A DNA stretch of 64,000 bases. Origin: Paramoeba atlantica. Lineage: Eukaryota > Discosea. Positions 20,210-35,329 of this stretch are shown in pieces. The number at the start of each line of letters is the position of its first letter. Within the stretch, counting starts at the first letter, position 1. Location: the NCBI GenBank assembly GCA_977017575.1, contig CDRNVI010000177.1, positions 186,001 through 250,000 on the forward strand, written 5' to 3'. A program made the translations under genes and the position numbers. The notes beneath the pieces were generated by a model. The model was given only the letters and a program-made list of their open reading frames with translations, did no database searches and was not told where the DNA came from.

Positions 20210-20575
20210 GAGGTCTTCTTCTTTCTTTTTTCTCCCTTCTCTTTTCTTTCACTCTCCTTGGAAGAAACTTGTGCTCTCCGAAACATCTTATCATGGCTCT
20301 TTTTCTCTTTTTCTTTTTTTTCTTCTTTTTTTTTCTTTTTTCTTTTTTCTCTTCTTTCTCTTCTTTCTCTATTTTCTTTCTTTCTTTTCTCTTTCTTTCT
20401 GTTCTCTTTCTTTCTTTTTCTCTTTCTTTCTTTTTTCTTTTTCTTTCTTCTTTTTCTTTCTTTTTTTCTGGCTATTTTTTCTTTCTCTCTTCTTTTCCCT
20501 TTCTTTCTTGTTTTTTTCTCTCTCTTCTTTTTCTTTTTTCTCTCTGACTCTTTTTTTCTTTCTCTTTGTCTGGAT
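20210..20575 (+). repeat. Polypyrimidine tract
   Basis: T-dominated C/T tract with CTTT and TTTTTC repeats, broken near 20253-20296 by a short mixed segment. Same class as 19536-19915. Confidence 0.85.
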
Positions 20576-21120
20576 CTTGTTTTTTCCATCACTGAGTATC
20601 AAGTGACATTTTGAGCACCACCAAAAGTCTTCTTTGCCATTTGGTTGGCAGGTACCCAGCAGTGCTGGAGAGGTACATCAACTTCTTGGGAGAGAGAAGG
20701 GGATTTAGAGTTTCAAAGAAGAAGAGGGGAGAGTGGGTGTTGTTGATTTGGGGTGGAGCATGAAATGAGTGGCAGTGCGATGATGATCAATTTGTACTTT
20801 GACAGTTATGGTTTTTTGTTGGGAAAAAAGTCAAGGATGGTTGAAGGGGGGGGGGGGGGGTGTTGTGAGGGGAAGGGAGGTGAGAGGTGAGGAGGGTTCA
20901 GGGGTGCCCATTTCCTGCCTGTTTCTTTTTTGCCCTCCCCCCCCCAAGCCCCAGTGGTGGTTTTTTCTTTTCTTTTTCTCTTTTTCTCTTTTTCTCTTTT
21001 CCTCTTGATTCCTTCTCTTCTTTTTTTCTTCTTTTTTTCTTCTTTTTTCTTTTTTTTTTTAGTTTTTTTTCAAAACAAAAATCAGAAAGAAAATAGAGGA
21101 GAATTGAAAAAAGAAAAGAA
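20576..21120. other. Mixed spacer with G-run and T-rich tract
   Basis: Holds a G-run (about 20846-20860), a mixed-composition stretch with no clear coding signal, and a C/T tract (20961-21060). No gene seen. Confidence 0.4.
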
Positions 21121-21260
21121 GTGAAAAAAAAGAAAAGGAAAAGGAAAAGGAAAAGGAAAGGGGAGAAGAAGAAAAAAAAGATGGTGGTGGGATTGTGGAG
21201 GTGTTTCAATGTTGATCACATGTTGTTGTTGTTGTTGTTGTTGTTTTTGTTTTTTGACTT

Positions 21261-21311
21261 TTCATACTCTCTGGATGCTAATTTGAAAATTCGGACCCAG
21301 AGAGAATGAAT
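21261..21311 (+). repeat. Palindromic element H, copy A
   Basis: Begins TTCATACTCTCTGGATGC and ends GGACCCAGAGAGAATGAA: about 19 bp imperfect inverted arms around a core TAATTTGAAAATT. Four other copies occur in the window. It lies about 200 bp on the 3' side of the 5S gene. Confidence 0.85.
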
Positions 21312-21429
21312 ATATGATTTCAAAAAAGGAGTATATTATATATTTGTGTGGGGGTAAAAAAAAAAAAAAGAAAGGAGAGACAGAGAAAAAGAAGGTTGGT
21401 GGGGAAGAAAATTGAGAAAAGGGTAAAGA

Positions 21430-21454
21430 AAAAAAAAAAAGAAAAAAAAAAGAA

Positions 21455-21485
<31 letters not shown>

Positions 21486-21506
21486 AAAAAGAAGAAAAAA
21501 AGAAGG
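21430..21506 (-). terminator. Pol III terminator region of the 5S gene
   Basis: On the 5S sense strand the gene is followed by CCTTC and repeated T-runs of up to ten or more, as needed for RNA polymerase III termination. The tract (A-rich on the plus strand) is far longer than termination needs. Confidence 0.7.
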
Positions 21507-21626
21507 TCTTCAGCACTCGGGATTCGAATGTGGTCACCCACCATTCTACTAACCGAGCCCACAGCTGCTTAACTTCCGACGAGTTCTGATGGGATCGGGT
21601 GCTTTCAACTGGGTATGACCGAAGAC
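21507..21626 (-). rRNA. 5S ribosomal RNA, intact
   Basis: A 120 nt sequence on the minus strand. The ends pair as helix I (GTCTTC at the 5' end, GAAGAC at the 3' end). Conserved 5S blocks are present in order: CCCGATCCCATC, AGAACTC, GAAGTTAAGC, GGGCTCGGTTAGTA and the C-box-like GGGTGACCAC. Length and blocks match functional eukaryotic 5S rRNA transcribed by RNA polymerase III. It is not linked to the large rRNA unit (about 6.6 kb away, opposite strand). A damaged duplicate with similar flanks is at 51281-51363. Confidence 0.95.
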
Positions 21627-21759
21627 ACTTTCTCTTCTTTTTTTTCTCCTTTTATAACCCCCCCTTTTTTTTTTCGAAAATTGATTTCAACCTCCTCAGA
21701 GAAGAGAGAAGGAATTCAAAATAATGAGTGTTTTTTGTGTTTTTCAAAAAAAGACTCTC

Positions 21760-21818
21760 TCCATTCTTTCTGGGTTCTAATTTGTGATAATTCAAAGAGA
21801 ACCCACCCAGAGAGCATG
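21760..21818 (+). repeat. Palindromic element H, copy B
   Basis: CCATTCTTTCTGGGTTCTAA and ACCCACCCAGAGAGCATGAA form imperfect inverted arms. It lies about 135 bp on the 5' side of the 5S gene. Similarity to copy C extends about 100 bp beyond the palindrome (CACTCAAGT, then GAGTTCT-type words). Confidence 0.8.
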
Positions 21819-21959
21819 AATAATATACATCCAATCCAAAACAACAACAACAAATATCACACTCAAGTGGGATAGTAATTAAGAAGTTCTTTCTTGTTTG
21901 TTTCCCCATCCGCCTGAATCCCTGAATTTGAAAAAAATAATAAAAAATGAACTTTGAAA

Positions 21960-22260
21960 ATCAAAAGAAAGGAGAAGAAATCAAATTAGAAGGAAAAGAA
22001 AGAATGAGAAAGAGGGAAAATTAAAGAGGGAAAAGAAAAGGGGGAAAAGAAAAGGGAAAGGAAAAAAGAACAAAGGAAAAAAAGAACAAAGGAAAAAAGA
22101 AAACAAAGGAAAAAGTGGCTGGAAGAGAAGAAGAACAAATTATCCTGAACACACTCACCATCACTAAAATTCCTTTGAAAAAAAAGAGAAACAGAGAAGA
22201 GAAAGAAAGGAGAGAACTGAGAAGAGAAAGAGAAAAAATGAGAAAGAAATTTTAGCCGCA
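21960..22260 (+). repeat. Polypurine block ending in a TTTAGCC motif
   Basis: A/G-rich tract with one mixed segment (22110-22175), ending in TTTTAGCCGCAAAACTCTTA. Related endings close polypurine blocks at about 23133, 23398 and 23743. Confidence 0.75.
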
Positions 22261-22762
22261 AAACTCTTAATTTTTTTGGAAGTCAAAAAGAAAATGTTGG
22301 GTGTTTTGAACCCAATTTAAAAAAAAAATAGCGCTTCCTCTTTTTATTTTAGGTTTCCAAAAATCCCTCTGTTTTTTTTTTTTGTGTTTTTTCTTTTTTG
22401 TGAAAGAGAAAGGAAGAGAGAGAAAAAGATCAAAAGAGAGGAAAAAGAAGAGAAAGTTTGTTGATGTTTTGTTGAACAAAAGAAAGAAAAAGAGAAGAAA
22501 AAAAAAAGAAAGAAAAAAAGAGAAAGAAAAAACTATTTTTTTACTGCATCACATCAGATTGGTTGTGAGGGGGAGATGAGATGTTTTGTGGGCATCAACT
22601 CAACCACATGACATTGTGATTGGCATCAAGTGGAGTGGCTGATGAAACCAAATGCACAGAAGGGCTTGGACATCAATCCTTTTAATCTTCTTTTATAATT
22701 CTTCTTTTCAAAAAGAAAGGGGGGGGGGAGGGATTTCAGTGTTTTTGTGTTTTCAACTCTCC

Positions 22763-22815
22763 ATTCTTTCTGGGTTCTAATTTGAGAATTCAAAAGAACC
22801 CAGAGAGTATGAATA
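22763..22815 (+). repeat. Palindromic element H, copy C
   Basis: CATTCTTTCTGGGTTCTAAT and AAAGAACCCAGAGAGTATGA form inverted arms around a GAATTC core. Preceding and following flanks resemble those of copy B, so a unit of roughly 1 kb (palindrome, spacer, polypurine block) appears repeated through 21.7-23.9 kb. Confidence 0.85.
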
Positions 22816-22919
22816 CACACACAAAATATAAAAATATCACACAATCACTCAAGTAATAAAGGAGTTCTCAACCAATTTTTTTGTTTGTTTTCCTTGCACT
22901 CCCCCTGTGATTATTTTTT

Positions 22920-23760
22920 TTAATCAAAAAACAAGAAAAGAAGAAAAGAGTAACTCTGCCAAAGAAGAGTTCAAAAAGATCAAAGACAGACAAAGAAGAG
23001 AAGGAAGAACTTGCCTGAATATCATCATCAAAAAGAGAGAAAAAAGAGAGAAAAAAAGAAAAAGAAAATCAAAAGAGAGAAAGAAAAAAGAGAGAGAAAA
23101 GAGAGAAAGAGAAAGAGAACAAAACAAACAGAATTAGCCACAAACTTCTCGATTTTTTGATGGTAAAAACAAAAAAGAAAAAGAAAAGAAAGAAAAAAAG
23201 AAAGCATCATCATCAAAAAATTTTTGAAGAGAAAAGAAAGAAGAAAGAAAGAAAGAAAGAAAGTAAGGGACACTGATAGAAGAGATAGAGAAGGGAGAAG
23301 AGAGGGAAGGGAGAAGAGAGGAGAAGAGAGAGAAAAAAGAGAAAAAAGAGAGAAAAGAGAGAAAAAAGAAAAGAGAAAACAAACAAACAAACAGAATTTA
23401 GCTGCAAACTTCTCGATTTTTTGATGGTAAAAGAAAAAAAAGAAAAAGAAAAAGAAAGAAAAAAGAAAGAAAAAAAAGAAGCCAAAGAAAAGAAAAAGAA
23501 AACAGGGGGGGCTGGGCGGAAGTAAAAGAGGGTTCAAAGAGAAGAACAACTTTTCCTTCAACATCATCAAAAATTTCTTGAAGAGAAAAGAAAGAAAGAA
23601 AGAAAGAGAGAAAGAAGAAAGAGAAAAAAGAAAAAGAATGGGACACTGATAAAGAAGAGAAGAGAGAGAAAGAGAGAGAAGGGAGAAGAGAGAGAGAAAA
23701 GAGAAGAGAAGAACGGAAAGAGCAAAAAAAAAAAAAAAAAAATTTAGCCACGAACTCTTA
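22920..23760 (+). repeat. Repeated polypurine blocks with TTAGCC-type ends
   Basis: Three A/G-rich blocks each end in a variant of TTTAGCTGCAAACTTCTCGA or TTTAGCCACGAACTCTTAAT, then a T-run and GATGG or GAGGTC. The reading frames across them are Lys/Arg/Glu-rich or Phe/Ser/Leu-rich artefacts. Confidence 0.75.
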
Positions 23761-23772
23761 ATTTTTTTGGGA

Positions 23773-23860
23773 GGTCAAAAAGAAAAATGTTGGGTGTTTG
23801 AACCCAATTTAAAAAATAGCGCTCCCTCTTTTTTATTTAGATCTCCAAGAGCCGCTCCCT
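23773..23860 (+). repeat. Short repeat with TTGGGTGTTTGAACCCAA-type hairpin, copy 2
   Basis: A match to about 22280-22360: GTCAAAAAGAAAATGTTGGG, a GGGT/ACCC stem-loop, and AATAGCGCTCCCTC or AATAGCGCTTCCTC. It follows a polypurine block in both places. Confidence 0.7.
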
Positions 23861-24267
23861 CTTTTTTTTGAGAAGGAAGACGAGAGAGAGGAGGGGGGAA
23901 AAGAAAGAAAGAGGGGAAGAAGGGAAGGTGTTCGTTCATTGGTGTTTGTTTGACAGAGGAAAAAAGAAAGAGAATTTCTTTGATTTTTTTTGATGGTCAG
24001 CCCACCTGGAAGTTATCCAGCTTCCGTCGTTGGGTGGCTTGGGGGACCGAAGGGCTGTGGTGTGCCGGGTGGATGGATGGTGATGCAAAAGAGTGATGTG
24101 AGGGAGGGAGAGAGTACATGGGAGGGACCCCCCCCATCCTTGGGATAAGAACAGTTTTGTTGAAGGTTTTTTTTTTCTCTTTTTTTGTTGCCTCGTGTTT
24201 TATTCTTTGTGTCATTCTTTTTTGATTCCTCACCCATTCTGTTTATTGTTATCTTTTTCTTGTTATT

Positions 24268-24344
24268 CTTCCTTTGTTTCCTTTGTTTCCTTTGTTTCCT
24301 TTGTTTCCTTTGTTTCCTTTGTTTCCTTTGTTTCCTTTGTTTGA
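24268..24344 (+). repeat. 9 bp minisatellite (CCTTTGTTT)n
   Basis: About eight near-perfect tandem copies of CCTTTGTTT. No associated gene seen. Confidence 0.9.
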
Positions 24345-24699
24345 TCTCTAAAGAAAGAGTGTATAACTCTTGGCAAAACACAATGGCTCTCTGTTTTTAG
24401 GAGAGAGAGAGGTGTGAAAATGGTTGGAAAAGGGAGACCTTTTAAAAATGATTTTTGTTTTGTCCCTTTTTTGTTTCTCTTTCTCTTTTTTTTGTACCTT
24501 TTTTGTTTGATCTTTTTTCCTTTACATTGTGTTTTCTTTTTGTTGTTGTTTGGGGTTTCGACATGACAATGGCATCTCCCTGGGTTCTGTTCGGTGATTT
24601 CCCAGTTTTGTTTTGATTTGTATGTGTGGAACCACCTCTCACAACCTCAGGAAGATAAGAAGAGTGACACTCCCCTCTTGTTATTTAAAAGAGGAGGGA

Positions 24700-26150
24700 G
24701 GGTGTTTGTGGCAACCGATTTTTTTTTGGTTGTTCTTTTTTTGGTTGTTGATATTTATTTGGTTGAGGTTAATTATTGCTGTATTGTTATTTTATTAGTT
24801 TGTGGTGTGATTATGATTGGTGATTGATTGTTGATTGTTGATTGTTGATTGATTGTTGGTTGTTGGTTGGTTGTTGTTGGTTGTTGGTTGGTTGTTGGTT
24901 GGTTGTTGGTTGGTTGTTGGTTGGTTGTTGGTTGGTTGTTGTTGGTTGTTGTTAATATCTTGTTGGTTGTTGTGTTGTTTATTGTTGTTCCATTGCTGTT
25001 TAAGTTTTTCTGATTATTGTTGTTTGTTGTTTGTTTGCTTGTTTGCTTGTTTGTTGTTTGTTGAATAATTAGTATTTGTTGGTCCTTTGTGATACAGAAG
25101 GAGAATGATCTGTGTGTTATCAGCAAAGAGTGAAACACCCATTGAGACATTGGGTTCTATTTTTCTTTTTTCTTGTTTTTCTTGTTTTTCTTGTTTGTTT
25201 TTCTTGTTTGTTGAGTTGTTTGATTTTGCTTTTGGTTGTTGATGTTTGTTTGGTTGGGGTTAAATATTGTTGTGATGTTATTTGTTTGTGTTGTGATTGT
25301 TGATTGTTGATTGTTGATTGTTGATTGTTGATTGTTTTTATTTTTATGTTGCTGTTTAAATTATTATTATTGGTTGTTGGTTGTTGGTTGTTGGTTGTTA
25401 CTTATTGGTTGGTTGTTGGTTGTTGATTGTTGGTTGTGGTTGTTGGTTGTTAATATCTTGTTGGTTGTTATTGTTATTGTCATTTTGTTACTGTTTAAGT
25501 TTTTCTGATTGTTGTTATTTGTTGTTACTACTTGTTGTTTGTTTGTGTGTTTGAGGGGGGAGAGAGAGGTTTGTTTGTTTGTTTGTTTGTTTGTTTGTTT
25601 TGTTTGTTTGTTTAATTGTTTATCATACCATGTTTTACAAGAAGGAGGAGGGAATCTGTCATCAGCAAAGATTTAATAAAAAGGTCTTTGTGCCCACCAT
25701 TTTGGGTTTTCTATTTTCCTTCCTTTATGTTTTGTTGGTTGTTGTCTTTGTTGGTTGTTTTTTGTTGGGGTGGTGGTGTTTTGTATTTTTGTTTGTGGTA
25801 TTATCAGGTTATATTTTTTGGTTTTAATTGTGAATTGTTTGTTGTGTTTGTTTGGTTTTATTTATTTGTTTGGTGTATGTGTCTGGCTGTTGTTGAATAT
25901 TGTTGAATGTTTGTTATTCTTTTTATGTTTATTTTTTTATTTGGTTGGTTGGTTGGTTGGTTGGTTGGTGTATTAATGTGTTGGTATTTCTTATTGTTTT
26001 TGTTATATTCTTCTTATTCTTTAATTGTAGTACTTGGTTGTTGTTTGTGCTGTTTGATTTTTGGTTGTGGATATTTTTTATTTGTTCATGTGTTGTTATA
26101 TTGTTGTGTTTGTGTGTTGTGTTTGTGTGTTGTGTTTGTTGTTTTTTGAT
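24700..26150 (+). repeat. G/T-rich strand-asymmetric region
   Basis: About 1.4 kb in which the plus strand is mostly T and G with few A and very few C. It contains runs of TTGGTTGTTGG and TTGTTTGTTTG and internal duplications (for example about 24735-24840 against 25230-25340). Trp/Val/Leu/Cys-rich plus-strand frames and Asn/Gln/Thr-rich minus-strand frames are composition artefacts. Confidence 0.85.
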
Positions 26151-26151
26151 G

Positions 26152-26890
26152 GTAACCACGCCTGTTTGGGTGGAGATTTTTTATTTATTTATTTATTCTT
26201 TTTCTTTTTCTTTCTTTTTCTTTTTCTTTTAGATGGGTCACCCCTGTTGGATAACATATTGTGGGGATGGTTAAATATTGGAGGGGGTGGGGTTGAATTG
26301 ATAGGAGAGGGGCAAGGTGTATTTTGGTTTGGGGGGTGGTAATTTGCATGGGGTCTTGAAAAAAACTAAAAAGGCTATAATATTTGTTCATATAAACAAA
26401 TGTTGCAGCCTCTTTGGAACACTTTTCAAAGTAGTGATGATGAGTTATGTGGAAATATATGTAAATAACACACAACACACAGCTGCTTTGCCTTTGCAGT
26501 GTACGGCCCCACATACCTGTTTGGGTTGGTGATTTTTTATTTATTCTTTTTTTTTCTTTTTCTTCTTTTTTTCTTCTTTTCTCTTCTATTTTTCTTTGGA
26601 TAATATGGATAATTGTGGGGATGGTTAAATATTGGAGGGGGGGTGGGGTTGTGTTGACAAGGTTTTAGGGATGGAATAAAATAGGAGAGGGGAAAGGTCT
26701 ATTTTGGTTTTTTTGGGGGGGGGGTGGTAAATTTGCAATGGATATATTGAAAAAAAACTAAAAAGGCTTTCATATTTGTTCACAGAAACAAATGTTGCAG
26801 CCTCTTTGGAACATTTTTCAAAGGAGTGATGAGTTATGTGGAAATATACAGATTACATATAACCACACAATACACACAGCTGCTTTGTTC
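26152..26890 (+). repeat. Two tandem copies of a ~365 bp unit
   Basis: 26152-26512 and 26513-26890 share, in order, CCTGTTTGGGT, a T-rich tract, GTGGGGATGGTTAAATATTG, a G-rich tract, AACTAAAAAGGC, and AACAAATGTTGCAGCCTCTT, ending CACAGCTGCTTTG. The copies differ by many substitutions and indels. Function unknown. Confidence 0.85.
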
Positions 26891-28218
26891 TCTCTTTTGT
26901 GTTGCCAGATGAAACTTTTTTTTTTCCTCTTCTTTTTTTTTTTCCTTTTTCTTTTTTTCATCTTTTTTGTTCCTTTCTTTTTTCTTCCTTTCTTTTTCTT
27001 AAAATGATGGACCCACCCTCAATTTGATGTTGTTGTGGGTTTGGATGTGGATAAAAGAGTGTTTCTCTACTACCCCCCCCTCTTGGCCCCACCACACAAC
27101 ACAAAAACAAATTTCACAAAGCTCACTTGTTATGTTGAATAAATAAAAAAGTGTTTTGTTCTCTTTTTCAAAATAAATTCTTGATTTCCTTCTCAATTTT
27201 TTTTTTGTTTTTCATAGTGTGTGTGGTGTGGGGTGTGGTGTGGTGTGGGGGTTTGTGATTTCCTTTGAACTTTTTGTGGAAATTCTTTTTTGATACAAAG
27301 AGAAAGGAAAAGGGAAAAGCAAACTCATGAGTTGAGAGGTGAAAGAACAAAAAAAGGGTTGTTCAAAAAAAAGAACAAAGAAGAATAAAATAAGAATTTG
27401 GGGGAAAAAAGGGGTAAGTAAAGAAATGACGTGGCATTATTTGATTGGTCCACTTTTTTGGAACTCTAAAATTAGCTTTTCTGGGTCAAAAAAGCTGCTC
27501 TTTCTTCTCAGAGGGGTTACATACCTCATAGATGCTCTCTCTTATTGTAAATGGAAGGAAAACATAGTCCTATTCAATCGTGACTTTTTGTAATGTCTAT
27601 ATTAAGAAAAGAGAGTAAAAACAGATTTGAATCGAGTTTAAAAGGTCAATCTCAGTTCTGTTTGGATCTCTTTTCATTGAAAAATATCTCGGACATTTTT
27701 GTGACATTTTTTGCTTGGAGTTTTTGTAACTTCAGACAATAAAATTCAAAAAAATGTGGGAGTTATTTTTTATTTTGTCTGTTTCAAATTTTGAAACAAA
27801 ACAAAATTGAATTTGTGGAAGGTGATTTTTTTGTTGATTCAAAAGACAGAAAAAACAACCAACTTCAATTTCTGAATAAGAAAATTATTTTTCTTTTCTT
27901 TTTTTCTTTTCCCTTTTCTGGAAATAAAAAAAAAATAAAAAGAATTATCTTTTTCTTTCAGTTTATTTCTCTCTCTTTTGAAAACTTGGAAACAGAATAC
28001 ATTTGTTTTCAAACTATTTCATGAAGAGGTTCAATGAGAAATTGCAAAGAGGATTTCTTTGTTGGAAAATTGAATTCTAACGAAAAACAAAAAACTTATT
28101 TTTTTGATAACAAAAAATTGATGAAATACTTTGAATTCTTTTCGAAGCTACATTTTTCTTTTTTCCAATTGGGGGAAGAAGAAAAAAATAGTCTTTTTTT
28201 TTTGGAAAAAAAAATAGT
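26891..28218 (+). other. rRNA unit upstream spacer / 5' external transcribed spacer
   Basis: No gene seen. The last several hundred bases must include the 5' ETS of the 18S gene, and the RNA polymerase I promoter should lie somewhere here; I cannot place either from sequence alone. The region is AT-rich with T-runs and has no rRNA subrepeats that I can recognise. Confidence 0.4.
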
Positions 28219-29497
28219 TATCTGGTTGATCCTGCCAGTAGTCATATGCTTGTCTTAAAGACTAAGCCATGCATGTCTAAGTATAAACACTTGTACTGTG
28301 AAACTGCGAATGGCTCATTAAATCAGTTATAATTTATTTGATGGTCCTTTTTTTTACTACTTGGATAACCGTGGTAAATCTAGAGCTAATACATGCATAA
28401 AATCCTAACTCCTTTGAGAGAAGGGATGTATTTATTAGATACAAAAACCAATGCAGTTCTTCGGAGCTGGTTAACATATGGTGAATCATGATAACTTTAC
28501 GAATCGTATGGTCTTTTGTGCCGACGATAGTTCATTCAAATTTCTGCCCTATCAACTTTCGATGGTAGTATAGAGGACTACCATGGTGGTAACGGGTAAC
28601 GGAGAATCAGGGTTTGATTCCGGAGAAGGAGCCTGAGAAACGGCTACTACTTCCAAGGAAGGCAGCAGGCGCGCAAATTACCCAATCCCGACACGGGGAG
28701 GTAGTGACAAAAAATAACAATACCGATTCATTATTTTGATTTGGTAATTGGAATGAGTACAATCTAAACCCCTTAACGAGTAACAATTGGAGGGCAAGTC
28801 TGGTGCCAGCAGCCGCGGTAATTCCAGCTCCAATAGCATATATTAAAGTTGTTGCAGTTAAAAAGCTCGTAGTTGGATTTGAGAGTTTTATAATTTAATC
28901 CATATGGTTTTTCATATGTGTTTTATTAAATTATATTCTCTAAATATTTTATTAGATATTCATTATTGCACTTAATTGGGTGATAATTTGATTTTCTTTC
29001 GGGAGAATCAGTGTTTATTGGACCTTTATTAGTAAGATTGTGGATATGAATTCTCTTTGGAGTTTGTGTTCTGCTTATTAATAAAACTAATAAATAGAAT
29101 TCTAATTCATTTACTTTGAGTAAATTAGAGTGTTCAAAGCAAGCAAATTTGTAAATTGCAATGAATACTATTAGCATGGGATAATGGAACAAGACATTGG
29201 ATCTATTTTATTGGTTTTTTAGAACTAATGTAATGATTAAAAGGGATAGTTGGGGGCATTAGTATTTAATTGTCAGAGGTGAAATTCTTGGATTTATGAA
29301 AGACTAACTTCTGCGAAAGCATTTGTCAAAGATGTTTTCATTAATCAAGAACGAAAGTTAGGGGATCGAAGACGATCAGATACCGTCGTAGTCTTAACCA
29401 TAAACGATGCCGACCAGGGGTTGGAAGACGTTTTATTTTGAATAAAGATGACTCTCCCAGTACCTTTTTACGAGAAATCAGTAAGTCTTTGGGTTCT

Positions 29498-29566
<69 letters not shown>

Positions 29567-30128
29567 GCGGCTTAATTTGACTCAACACGGGAAAACTTAC
29601 CAGGTCCAGACACAGTTAGGATTGACAGATTGAGAGCTCTTTCTTGATTCTGTGGGTGGTGGTGCATGGCCGTTCTTAGTTGGTGGAGTGATTTGTCTGG
29701 TTAATTCCGATAACGAACGAGACCTCAGCCTACTAATTAGTTGTATTAATAATTACATTTATGAGGGTTTTTAATAAATAGGGGTTTTGTTAACGCTTAA
29801 TTTGTTTTATTAAGAAAACTCGTTTTTATTGATATTAAAAAGGATTTATTCCTTTAAACTTCTTAGAGGGACACTTGGTGTTTAACCAAGGGAAGTTTGA
29901 GGCAATAACAGGTCTGTGATGCCCTTTAGATGTTCTGGGCTGCACGCGCGCTACACTGATACAATCAACAAGTACAAAAGGCCTTGGCTGAAAAGTCACG
30001 CTGATCTTTTACGAGATTAGCATTTTGGGTAAACTTTTGAAATTGTATCGTGCTGGGGATCGATACTTGCAATTATTTATCGTGAACGAGGAATTCCTAG
30101 TAAGCACAAGTCAACAGCTTGTGCTGAT

Positions 30129-30163
<35 letters not shown>

Positions 30164-30323
30164 GCTACTGATGGTTGGTCCGGTGAAATCTTAGGATTAG
30201 AAGCAGTTACTTATTGATTTCGGTTAATAAGTTTGTTTTTGAGAATTTGAGTAAACCTTGCCAACTAAAAGAAGCAAAAGTCGTAACAAGGTATCCGTAG
30301 GTGAACCTGCGGATGGATCATTA
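28219..30323 (+). rRNA. 18S ribosomal RNA
   Basis: Starts TATCTGGTTGATCCTGCCAG and ends GGTGAACCTGCGGATGGATC then ATTA. Universal blocks are intact: GTGCCAGCAGCCGCGGTAAT (530 loop), AAACTTAAAGGAATTGACGG, and TTGTACACACCGCCCGTCGC near the decoding site. The length is about 2.1 kb against about 1.8 kb in most fungi. The excess lies in AT-rich variable regions, notably V4 (about 28880-29160) and a V7-type helix (about 29735-29880). No group I intron is evident at usual sites. It looks functional and is probably transcribed by RNA polymerase I from the upstream spacer. Confidence 0.97.
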
Positions 30324-30525
30324 ATATTTCTATTAATCTTCTTTTTCTTTTCAATAACTTATTTTGAAAAAGTGAAAATGTGTTTAAACTTTTTAAAATG
30401 TATTTTAACATGTTTTTTATTGTTATTTAAACTTTTTTTTTGATATTTTTGTTTGTATCAAAAAATGTTCAAAACTCATTGATAAAAATTAAAATGAAAA
30501 TAAAACAAAACAAAAATAAAAAAAC
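30324..30525 (+). other. ITS1
   Basis: About 200 bp, very AT-rich, between the conserved 18S end and the 5.8S start. Processed out of the precursor. Confidence 0.9.
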
Positions 30526-30683
30526 AACTTTTAACAATGGATATCTTGGTTCTCGTAACGATGAAGAACGCAGCAAAATGCGATACGTAATGTGAATTGC
30601 AGAACTCAGTGAATCATCGAATCTTTGAACGCATATTGCACTTTTAGGTTTCATCCTAAGAGTATATTTATTTGAGTGTCATT
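30526..30683 (+). rRNA. 5.8S ribosomal RNA
   Basis: About 158 nt, starting AACTTTTAACAATGGATATC and containing CGATGAAGAACGCAGC, GTGAATTGCAGAACTCAGTG and GAATCATCGAATCTTTGAAC. All universal 5.8S landmarks are intact. Confidence 0.96.
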
Positions 30684-31002
30684 TTATTCTTTATCTTTTT
30701 AAAATTATTTTAATATTTTTTAAAGAGATTCTATTGAGAAACTATTTTCTATTTTCAATTTATTGAAAATGAAATACTTTCTTAAAAATAATACCAAATC
30801 TTGAAAAAGTAAAAAGATACTAAATAAAAGAAAAAAAATTAATCGAATTTTAAATTCAATTCTATTTTTTTTTTGAAAAAATAGTAAAAAATAATAAATA
30901 TCTTTATTTATTATTTTTCTTTTTTTCAAAATTGAATGTAATTTTATTTTAAAATTCAATTTTTTATTCTCCTTTTTTAGTTTATTCTTTCTTTTTTGAT
31001 TG
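30684..31002 (+). other. ITS2
   Basis: About 320 bp, extremely AT-rich, with long complementary A/T stretches that should fold. Flanked by conserved 5.8S and 28S sequence. Confidence 0.9.
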
Positions 31003-35042
<4,040 letters not shown>

Positions 35043-35320
35043 TTTTTATTTTAAAAATAATACTATTTTTTTTTATTATTTTTTTCTTTTTTTACTTATT
35101 TTAACTTGAGGTAATAGATATATTTACTTCCCTCTCCCTCCCTCATCCCTCTCTTCTTCCCCTCTCATTTTTTTCGTGCCATAAATTTTACTTGAGGGTT
35201 GAGTATAACCGACTATCTTTATTTGTTGTTTTTCTATATTTGTATTTTCTCCCTTTTTCCTTTTTTGGTCTTTTTCACTTCTTTTTGCTTCTTTCCCCCT
35301 CCTCATCTTGTGGCAACCTG
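35043..35320 (+). other. 28S downstream spacer, T-rich
   Basis: Begins with T/A runs and C/T tracts after the 28S end; RNA polymerase I termination probably occurs here. No gene seen and no second rRNA unit follows. Confidence 0.45.
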
Positions 35321-35329
35321 TCCACCTCC

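Noticed and set aside
19486..20614. Long open frames rich in Arg/Glu/Lys or Phe/Ser/Leu
   Set aside because: They lie wholly in pyrimidine tracts, occur in several frames and both strands at once, and have no complexity. They are composition artefacts.
23730..23880. CRISPR-like or regularly spaced repeats in the 22-24 kb block
   Set aside because: The sequence is eukaryotic, spacing is irregular, and intervening sequence is low-complexity purine tract.
24820..24960. Interstitial telomere-like repeat
   Set aside because: Units are irregular TTGG/TTG mixtures with no fixed period and no TTAGGG-type core.
24773..25150. Asn/Gln/Thr-rich frame resembling a prion-like protein
   Set aside because: It is the complement of G/T simple repeats, with equivalent Trp/Val/Leu frames on the other strand, and shows no codon bias or start context.
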